From Chloroflexota bacterium (GTDB taxonomy: Bacteria; Chloroflexota; Ktedonobacteria; Ktedonobacterales; JACDGC01): DNA of 7,432 nt. The position numbers and the translations under genes are program-made. The stretch is from NCBI GenBank assembly GCA_021812265.1, contig JAKAOI010000104.1:1-7432 (forward strand), given 5' to 3'. The notes below the pieces were generated by a model that was given only the letters and a program-made list of their open reading frames with translations, had not been told where the DNA came from and searched no databases. Within the stretch, counting starts at the first letter, position 1; each line of letters starts with the position of its first letter. This document shows, one piece after another, positions 1 to 5,790 of the stretch.

Positions 1-2185
1 CGCCTTTACCAATCCTGCTACAAGTTCTATTTATGTGCCGATAACCGAATTGCAGGATGATCTTGCCCAAAATTATTTGACACACGAAATGACTCATATC
101 GTGTTTCATCAAAATGAAGATAGTCCTACTAATTTTAATAGTTATTTCCGGTTTTTCCCACTTTGGCTGGATGAAGGTTTAGCTACAAATGATGAATCGG
201 GATCTTCAATAACGTATTATACAAATAACTTGCAAAGCGCAATTACTGCGCATAATACACCCAATTTGCTGACAGATTTCGTATTTGATTACCCGGCAGA
301 TACTACGACAGATGACTATGCTTATGCCGAAGCGCGATCCTTCATTCACGGCTTGTTTACGCAATATGGCGCGGCAACAATGCATACTTTTATAAAAAAT
401 GTAAAATATGGCAATATTAATCAGGTTGCCATGCAAACATTTGGCGTTGATTTGCAGATTTTGTATACCAGATGGGAAATTGCGCAAGGCATACAAACAC
501 CGCAAACCGGCGGCGTGTATTGGGCTTCCACCCAATCTTATCAGACATTTGTTTTAGGAACTACACCTGCTTCTGCAAGCGCCGCCACACCGCAGGGAAC
601 ATTCTCATATAATTATTTGCCGCTTATGCTTTGGATAATTTTAGGCAGCTTGCTTACTATCAGTGTTTTAGCAATATTGTCTAATCTGTTGTATCGTGCG
701 CTGCGTCCGGCAAAAACCGTTGAGCCGGCTCCTGCTGTTCCACAAAATGCATATGCGCCGGCGGTAAATTCCGGTTCGCAATATGTTACGGGAGAAATGA
801 ACTTTCCGAATGTAAATACATATACTTCACCATTTGATCAAACAGCGCCGCAAAATGTTGTTGCCGCGCCATATCCGTCATATAGCAGCGGATACGGCGC
901 GAACGATGCAATTACTCCACCGCCAGTAGAAGCGCCAAAATCTAATCGTCTTGCGTTATTTGAACCGCTGCTGCTGATTGTTTGGGGCGTAACTGCTCTT
1001 GGTATTGGCGCGCTGATTTCGGTGATTATATCATCTCACGCTGTATGGTTTGGCTATTTCATTGCGGTGGTTTTGGCCGGTTTAGGCGCAATTTGGGAAA
1101 TTGTTTTGATGATTCGCAGCCGGAAAACTGCTGCGCTAAAAATAATTGGCCGATTTTTACTGGTTTTAGCGTTTATCGGTGTTGGCGCCTCTGCTTATGT
1201 GGCCGGAAACAGCGCTGTGAACCAGCAATTTCAAGCTGCCATCCAAGCGCAGCAATATCAATTAGCAGTAAACTATGCGCAAAATTCATGGGGATCTTAT
1301 TTTAACAGCAGCCAAAATTTGGCGCTGGCGTACCATGATTGGAGCACAATGGCGTCGCAAAACTTAGATTATCCTACCGCAATAGCAAAACTTCAGTTGG
1401 CTGCTGCGTTGGATCAAGGCTCTGCGCGCACGGCGGATGTTACACAAACTGTAACCTATGTTGAAGCTCTTGGAAAACTATATATGGAAGCCGGAAAATT
1501 GACTGACGCGCAAAAATTGTATACTACCGAGATGAATTGGTCATATTGTGTGGCGTCTTGCAATACCAACATGCAAAATGATCTGGCGTCTACGCTTATC
1601 GCACTGGGAGATCAGCAACTAGCGCAAAACAATATCAATTCCGCTGAAACTTACTATCTGCAGGCAAAAAATCAATATTCCGGCACTAATCAAGGCTCGC
1701 TTGCAAACAGCGCGTACAATGATTTAACTTCATTAGCGAAAATTTCTCAGATTGCACAGAATAATTCGGGAGTGGCTTCACAAATTTCCAGTTTATCTGC
1801 TGTTCAGTCATCTGTTACAAATTATGACGCTTTGCAAGAAATAAATACATTTAGTGTGCCGGTAACCGGCAGTGTTTCTGACAGCTTGGGCACAAATTTG
1901 GCGGGGCATGAAATATTCTTTTTTGGATTTACCAGCAAAGCATCTGCCGAACAGTTTTTTACCGGTTCGATAACAACAGATAATACTGTTGAACGTTCCG
2001 CTTCATTTATTACCGCCGGAGGCAAATTTTCAACTAATTTACAAGCTGGTTTGTGGTACGGTGTCGTTTGGTATGATCCTGCATTAGGCTCACAGTTTCC
2101 CTTTGATATGTTCACGTCCCTGAACGATATTTTTTATGTTACTCCACTGCAGGCAAATGCAGTTGGATATATGCAAGGCTTTTAA
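1..2185 (+). CDS. Membrane-anchored peptidase-MA-like metallopeptidase with TPR region (5' partial)
   Basis: The frame is open to the first base of the window, so the true start and any signal peptide lie upstream. The GTG at 35 is only an internal candidate; residues below count from it. HEMTH at 17-21 (bases 83-97) and WLDEGLA at 44-50 form a gluzincin zinc site as in the peptidase MA family: H17 and H21 as ligands, E18 catalytic, E47 probable third ligand. Hydrophobic spans lie at about 193-219, 311-332, 337-360 and 371-391. A Pro/Tyr/Asn-rich linker (about 225-300) separates the first two. Basic residues after span 1 (RALRPAK) and span 3 (RSRK) suggest these loops are cytoplasmic, which puts both the peptidase and the C-terminus outside. 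Residues 395-575 look like degenerate TPR helices. Residues 605-716 resemble a Cna-B/carboxypeptidase-regulatory beta sandwich (TGSVSDSLG..LAG...GGKFSTNL.AGLWYGV). The substrate is unknown. The family call is firm; the C-terminal fold is inferred. Confidence 0.85.
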   Translation, partial: AFTNPATSSIYVPITELQDDLAQNYLTHEMTHIVFHQNEDSPTNFNSYFRFFPLWLDEGLATNDESGSSITYYTNNLQSAITAHNTPNLLTDFVFDYPADTTTDDYAYAEARSFIHGLFTQYGAATMHTFIKNVKYGNINQVAMQTFGVDLQILYTRWEIAQGIQTPQTGGVYWASTQSYQTFVLGTTPASASAATPQGTFSYNYLPLMLWIILGSLLTISVLAILSNLLYRALRPAKTVEPAPAVPQNAYAPAVNSGSQYVTGEMNFPNVNTYTSPFDQTAPQNVVAAPYPSYSSGYGANDAITPPPVEAPKSNRLALFEPLLLIVWGVTALGIGALISVIISSHAVWFGYFIAVVLAGLGAIWEIVLMIRSRKTAALKIIGRFLLVLAFIGVGASAYVAGNSAVNQQFQAAIQAQQYQLAVNYAQNSWGSYFNSSQNLALAYHDWSTMASQNLDYPTAIAKLQLAAALDQGSARTADVTQTVTYVEALGKLYMEAGKLTDAQKLYTTEMNWSYCVASCNTNMQNDLASTLIALGDQQLAQNNINSAETYYLQAKNQYSGTNQGSLANSAYNDLTSLAKISQIAQNNSGVASQISSLSAVQSSVTNYDALQEINTFSVPVTGSVSDSLGTNLAGHEIFFFGFTSKASAEQFFTGSITTDNTVERSASFITAGGKFSTNLQAGLWYGVVWYDPALGSQFPFDMFTSLNDIFYVTPLQANAVGYMQGF

Positions 2186-2220
2186 GCTGCCGCAAAAACT
2201 ATAGCTGTTTTGCAATATAT

Positions 2221-2279
2221 AGACCGGGTACGTCGCCGCTGCAATTATCTGTTGCGCGCACAGTGCCCGGTCTTTTTTT
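2221..2279 (+). terminator. Rho-independent terminator after the metallopeptidase gene
   Basis: AGACCGGGTA (2221-2230) pairs with TGCCCGGTCT (2264-2273), ten pairs with one G-T, and is followed by a T run through 2279. The 33-base loop can itself form a small GCAA/TTGC stem (2241-2244 with 2252-2255). A weaker hairpin, GCAAAA (2192-2197) with TTTTGC (2208-2213), sits just upstream. The position 35 bases after the stop codon fits termination of the upstream gene. Confidence 0.8.
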
Positions 2280-2294
2280 GTTTTGTAATTTGGT

Positions 2295-2337
2295 GATCAA
2301 TGACGCGCTTATATTGCGCGTTTTCCTGATCTTTTTT
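2295..2337 (+). terminator. Second terminator-like hairpin
   Basis: An outer stem GATCA (2295-2299) with TGATC (2327-2331) encloses a perfect inner stem ACGCGC (2303-2308) with GCGCGT (2316-2321) and a seven-base loop. Six T follow at 2332-2337. It lies 15 bases after the first terminator. It may be a back-up terminator, or an attenuator if transcription of the downstream gene begins before it. No promoter was recognised between the two hairpins, so back-up termination is the simpler reading. Confidence 0.6.
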
Positions 2338-2350
2338 CACTACATCTTTT

Positions 2351-2368
2351 GGAGGGAAAATGCGTTAG
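2351..2368 (+). promoter_or_regulatory. Shine-Dalgarno with two-codon mini-ORF in the leader
   Basis: GGAGGG at 2351-2356 is the strongest ribosome-binding sequence in the gap. Three bases later comes ATG-CGT-TAG (2360-2368), encoding only Met-Arg. It lies about 170 bases upstream of the permease-GGDEF gene, whose own ribosome site is weak. It could be a regulatory minigene or a chance purine tract. The spacing from GGAGGG to the ATG is short, and nothing shows that the site is transcribed. Confidence 0.25.
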
Positions 2369-2471
2369 GCGTTTATTGCCTTAAAGAATTCGGTTGTTAT
2401 AGATTGTATCCCCTATTGATATTCAAGGATTGTGGCGATTAATCAAGATAAGAAACACTATCAGAATACCA

Positions 2472-2477
2472 TATAAT
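2472..2477 (+). promoter_or_regulatory. Possible -10 box for the permease-GGDEF-HD-GYP gene
   Basis: TATAAT is a perfect sigma-70-type -10 hexamer, 59 bases before the start codon and within an AT-rich tract. No good TTGACA-like -35 is found 16-18 bases upstream (the 17-base position reads TAAGAA) and there is no TG extension. The call therefore rests on one hexamer. The rest of 2338-2535 shows no further feature apart from the mini-ORF and a GATTAATC palindrome at 2437-2444. Confidence 0.3.
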
Positions 2478-2535
2478 TTCCTTGTTTTACGTCTGCTCCA
2501 AGTAGTTGAATCTTTTTTGAGAAAGCGGCCCAGCT

Positions 2536-5352
2536 ATGAATCAACCAGCATCTCAAGATACGGTGGTATCAGTTGACACAATAGAGATGACTTTTGATAA
2601 GGAAAGTCTGAATACACCTCCCTTTGAGCCGGCAGCTACAAAACTGCCAAAAGTTCTCACACAACGCGATCTCATTGTACTGATGCTTTTAATAGTCGTA
2701 TCGATTTTCAATACGAATAATGTTCAATCAGGCGGGCCATCTGCCTTTGTTTATTGGATATTGGGATTTTTGACCTTCATGATTCCTGTCGCTTATGTAA
2801 CGCAATGGTTGGGGCGCAGGTTTCCGGGGCAAGGCGCGCCATATCTCTGGGCTACACGTATTCTTGGCCCACAGTGGGGATTTATTGCCGCTTTTAGCGC
2901 TTGGCTGCCGGGAACAATTGCTGTAGTCGCCTCAATTGGCAGCGCAATTACATTTATCCAATATATCAATCCCAACTGGCTGACTACTCCGGTTCAACAA
3001 GGTATTGCCACAGCAGCGTTATTGTTGATACCTGCCGGATTGGCGTGCCTTCCACTTCAAAAACTGCGGCCTTTGTTACTGGCAACCGCAGTTTTCTATG
3101 TTGGGGCTGTTATGCTTATTGGCGTGGCTGGTGTTGTTTGGCTGATAAGCGGACATCACGCAGCTGCTTCGTTAGCGCTATCCAATGGATGGCAGCCCGG
3201 AGTGGGTACCATAGCCATCTATAGCGTGGTCATTCTGGCTTTTTTGGGTGTCGATAATCCGCTGTTTATGGGCGGTGAGATTCGGGGCAATGAACAAAAC
3301 GCTAAAAAGGCTGCGTCATTTGTCTGGTGGGGAAGCGCAATTACTTTGCTGGCATATGTTGCCGGCACGTTTGGCATTATGGTTGTTGTCCCGCCTGATC
3401 AATCAAGCAATGTCACATCAAATATTCTTGCCGTACAGATGGTCTTTGGGCCGTTATCAGGCCAGCTGATGGCAGGTATTTTGGCTGTTAGCCAGGTTAT
3501 TCTTACCATCGCATACCTATTAACATTCTCTCGATTGCTTGTTTTGGCCGCACAGGATCGCCGTATACCTGAAGCAGTGGCGAAGCTGAACAAGTACGGT
3601 GTGCCAATTTTAAGCATTCTTATACAATCTGCGCTGGTCATGCTGACAAGTTTGCTCTCACTTGTAATACTGCCATCACTCTTTGCCTCGTTCATGCCGC
3701 CTGCAAATCTTGCCACATCCAGTACGGTTCTGATGGAAGGCTTTACGACGGTTGTTTGGCTTATTTCCACCGTTCAAATGTTTGCTTTAGTTGGATGGTT
3801 TCTCTATCGCCGCAAACAACAAGGTGAAATGTCACTGCGCCAGCAGATTGTACTGGCGGCAATGTGTGTGATAGGCGGCGCTTCATCTTTATTTGGGCTT
3901 TGGATAACGCTTGCTAATTCATGGGCGCCGGCGCTCATCTCAAACGGACAATGGATGTTTCTTATTCTCAGCATAACTATTCTGTCGCTCATTAGTGGAT
4001 TGGTCATAGGAGAAATTCCGCGGGTGCATGCGCTGTATACACAGCAAAAGCTCCTTAATGAGCGGGAAAAAGCCTTGAGAGTAAAACTACAGGCAGCTTA
4101 TGAACAAGAGCAAAAACTTTCGGCCGAATTGCGCGCTGCTCGTGATTATCTTGCAAGTTTAGCAAGCACAGATCCTCTTACAGGACTTCTCAACCATAGA
4201 GCGCTTCTGGACACACTCAACAAAGAATTGGATCGATCTCGCCGTTTAGGACACAACATGTCTATTATTTTTTTTGATGGAGATCGCTTCAAATTGGTCA
4301 ACGATACCTACGGTCACGCCGTAGGGGATCAGGTTCTTTGTGAACTCGGCGAGCGCATTAATCACGTTCTTCGCGGCGGAGATACATTAGCCCGGTATGG
4401 CGGAGAAGAGTTTGTTGTATTGCTTCCCGAAACATCTCCGGCGGAAGCCGGCAAATTCGCCGAAGATATGCGTATTGCTATCGCAAATTATCCATTGGCT
4501 ACTTCTGTAATAGATGGTGGTATTACATTCACAATCAGCATTGGAGTATCCAGCTATCCATCTGACGGACAAAATGTCTCCGAAGTGCTTGAACAAGCCG
4601 ATCAGGCAATGTACTGGGCAAAGAAATTAGGTCGTAACCAGGTTTGCACAGCAAAAGAAGCTCAACGACATACCAAAAATTTCACACTGATTTCTTCTGA
4701 TAACCTACAGGAACAACATCAAGAAAAGAATGTTGGCGTTGATAATCGGGAGACTTCTGATCTGCTGAAAGGGCTTTACCCATTAATGCTGATGTTGGAT
4801 ATCCGTGATCATGGTATCTTTATACATTCTCACCATGTAAGCGAGCTGGCAGTTACTATTGCCCGTGAGATGGGTTTGAGTGAGCAAATGTGCCATACTA
4901 TATCTGTAGCTGGCCTGCTGCATGATATTGGAAAGATTGCAATTCCGGACAAACTCCTCACAAAAGCAGGTCAATACACAGAAGCAGAATGGCAGATCGT
5001 CAAACAACATTCAGGACTTGGCGCGCAAATACTGGAAATCAGTCCGGCTTTACATCCCATAATGAGCATTATTCGCCACCATCATGAGCGATGGGATGGG
5101 AAGGGATATCCAGACTTTCTGGCAGGAGCGCATATTCCATTGGGATCTCGCATTATTGCTGTTGCTGAAACGTATATAGAGATGAGTTCTACCCGCCCGT
5201 ATCAGGCCGCGCATTCATCAGAATCTATTTGCGAAGAACTGCAACGCTGTTCCGGCGCGCAATTTGATCCTGATGTTGTGCAGGCGTTCATGAACCTCAT
5301 AAATAGAGAACAGATACAAAAAACACCTATTGATTTGCATGAAGCCGCATAA
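2536..5352 (+). CDS. APC-type permease fused to GGDEF diguanylate cyclase and HD-GYP phosphodiesterase
   Basis: The 938-residue protein has three modules. Residues 44-492 are an APC-superfamily transporter with about 12 hydrophobic spans. FLGVDNPLFMGGEIRG (236-251) and SRLLVLAAQDRRIPEAVAKL (332-351) match the conserved span-6 and span-8/loop regions of amino acid permeases. Residues 497-540 are charged and coiled-coil-like. Residues 541-704 are a full GGDEF domain: D581, N589 and D598 for metal/GTP, GGEEF at 622-626, and an inhibitory I-site R613-G-G-D616 exactly five residues before it. This predicts an active, product-inhibited c-di-GMP synthase. Residues 741-925 are HD-GYP: H764, HD at 796-797, K800, H825, HHER at 849-852, GYP at 857-859. 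This predicts c-di-GMP hydrolysis. The last metal Asp of the family is E878 here, and the usual RDxYTxxHS reads RDHGIFIHS. ATG 2536 is the first start after an in-frame TGA at 2518; its ribosome site (GAGAAAG, 2519-2525) is weak. Both enzymatic domains face the cytoplasm. The transported or sensed solute is not determinable. Confidence 0.93.
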   Translation: MNQPASQDTVVSVDTIEMTFDKESLNTPPFEPAATKLPKVLTQRDLIVLMLLIVVSIFNTNNVQSGGPSAFVYWILGFLTFMIPVAYVTQWLGRRFPGQGAPYLWATRILGPQWGFIAAFSAWLPGTIAVVASIGSAITFIQYINPNWLTTPVQQGIATAALLLIPAGLACLPLQKLRPLLLATAVFYVGAVMLIGVAGVVWLISGHHAAASLALSNGWQPGVGTIAIYSVVILAFLGVDNPLFMGGEIRGNEQNAKKAASFVWWGSAITLLAYVAGTFGIMVVVPPDQSSNVTSNILAVQMVFGPLSGQLMAGILAVSQVILTIAYLLTFSRLLVLAAQDRRIPEAVAKLNKYGVPILSILIQSALVMLTSLLSLVILPSLFASFMPPANLATSSTVLMEGFTTVVWLISTVQMFALVGWFLYRRKQQGEMSLRQQIVLAAMCVIGGASSLFGLWITLANSWAPALISNGQWMFLILSITILSLISGLVIGEIPRVHALYTQQKLLNEREKALRVKLQAAYEQEQKLSAELRAARDYLASLASTDPLTGLLNHRALLDTLNKELDRSRRLGHNMSIIFFDGDRFKLVNDTYGHAVGDQVLCELGERINHVLRGGDTLARYGGEEFVVLLPETSPAEAGKFAEDMRIAIANYPLATSVIDGGITFTISIGVSSYPSDGQNVSEVLEQADQAMYWAKKLGRNQVCTAKEAQRHTKNFTLISSDNLQEQHQEKNVGVDNRETSDLLKGLYPLMLMLDIRDHGIFIHSHHVSELAVTIAREMGLSEQMCHTISVAGLLHDIGKIAIPDKLLTKAGQYTEAEWQIVKQHSGLGAQILEISPALHPIMSIIRHHHERWDGKGYPDFLAGAHIPLGSRIIAVAETYIEMSSTRPYQAAHSSESICEELQRCSGAQFDPDVVQAFMNLINREQIQKTPIDLHEAA

Positions 5353-5486
5353 TATATTCGGTGGGAGTATTCTCATTCTCAGATCTTCCATTGTTTGCGC
5401 AGCGGTTTGGGCGGCCCATAACTGCGATCAACATCTTGCGCGAAGCGCTCAGTATTCTGATGCCGCGTATGAATATTAATATATTC

Positions 5487-5621
5487 AGGACTTTCGCTGC
5501 AACATGGAACATCGGGGATGTACAAGGGACGCCGCCCCTTGTACGGGGGTCTGGGGTATCCCCAGACCTCCCTTTGTTGCAGATACGAAACCCATGCGCT
5601 TCTCTTTCAAGCGAAAGTCCT
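5487..5621. repeat. MITE-like inverted-repeat element with internal hairpins
   Basis: AGGACTTTCGCT (5487-5498) is a perfect reverse complement of AGCGAAAGTCCT (5610-5621), giving 12-base terminal inverted repeats around a 135-base unit. Just inside, CTGCAACA (5497-5504) pairs with TGTTGCAG (5575-5582), and CGCTT (5597-5601) with AAGCG (5609-5613), partly competing with the outer stem. Two strong hairpins sit in the middle. ATATT occurs one base outside each end (5481-5485 and 5623-5627), a possible but unconvincing target duplication in AT-rich flanks. No transposase is encoded. It may be a non-autonomous mobile repeat or a structured RNA/DNA element; copy number cannot be judged from this window. 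Confidence 0.6.
5520..5571. repeat. Two adjacent strong hairpins inside the repeat element
   Basis: Hairpin A is GTACAAGGG (5520-5528) with CCCTTGTAC (5536-5544), nine pairs and a seven-base loop. Hairpin B follows with no spacer: 5545-5556 pairs with 5560-5571, twelve pairs including one G-T, around a TAT loop (core GGTCTGGGG/CCCCAGACC). Both are GC-rich and palindromic, so either strand can fold. Only three T follow hairpin B (5573-5575), so it is a poor canonical terminator. It may still stall transcription from the upstream gene. Confidence 0.75.
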
Positions 5622-5772
5622 AATATTGTAAATAACTATAGCGTGTTCTGGCGCGGCGTTTTGTTTGTGAAATATGATATAAATGGAAGTGGTATGTAGG
5701 TATTTTTTACCGGCAAGGGTTTTGCAGTTAAAAAATATCAATATCAGGAAAGCGATTGCGCAATGTACATGT

Positions 5773-5779
5773 AAAGGAA
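5773..5779 (+). promoter_or_regulatory. Ribosome binding site selecting the glycosyltransferase start
   Basis: AAAGGAA lies 11 bases before ATG 5791. The longer in-frame alternative at ATG 5683 has no purine-rich Shine-Dalgarno before it and would add 36 residues unlike the family N-terminus. The 5791 start is therefore preferred. Confidence 0.6.
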
Positions 5780-5790
5780 ACAAATATTTT

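Larger units (their letters stand above)
5353..5790 (+). other. Intergenic region with no supported gene
   Basis: This gap of 438 bases lies between the HD-GYP fusion and the glycosyltransferase. Its centre is the inverted-repeat element at 5487-5621, listed separately. The left part (5353-5486) and right part (5622-5790) show no recognisable protein, tRNA or clear promoter. An open frame at 5361-5699 runs straight through the hairpins and encodes a low-complexity, repeat-derived peptide, so it is not called. AT-rich hexamers such as TATGAT (5673-5678) and TATAAA (5678-5683) lack convincing -35 partners. The glycosyltransferase promoter is therefore unplaced, though it probably lies in 5622-5770. 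Confidence 0.6.

Noticed and set aside
2364..2370. GTTAGGC, matching the integron attC/R' core consensus
   Set aside because: No complementary RYYYAAC partner and no long imperfect palindrome lie upstream in the gap; a seven-base degenerate match is expected by chance.
2338..2535. Possible c-di-GMP riboswitch in the leader of the GGDEF gene
   Set aside because: None of the conserved GEMM-type segments or the paired helices with a GNRA-type tetraloop/receptor could be found.
3399..3770. 123-codon open frame on the - strand
   Set aside because: It lies wholly antisense within the permease module, whose APC motifs are clear on the + strand.
5548..5575. Hairpin B as a canonical rho-independent terminator of the fusion gene
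   Set aside because: The stem is strong but only three T follow, and it belongs to a symmetric repeat element about 200 bases after the stop codon; kept as a possible side effect only.
5361..5699. 112-codon open frame on the + strand through the hairpin element
   Set aside because: It has no Shine-Dalgarno, runs through both palindromes, and encodes a peptide whose middle is simply translated repeat; no family resemblance was seen.
5683..5790. 36-residue N-terminal extension of the glycosyltransferase from ATG 5683
   Set aside because: It has no ribosome site and does not look like a signal peptide or family N-terminus; ATG 5791 has AAAGGAA before it and starts just before the first Rossmann strand.
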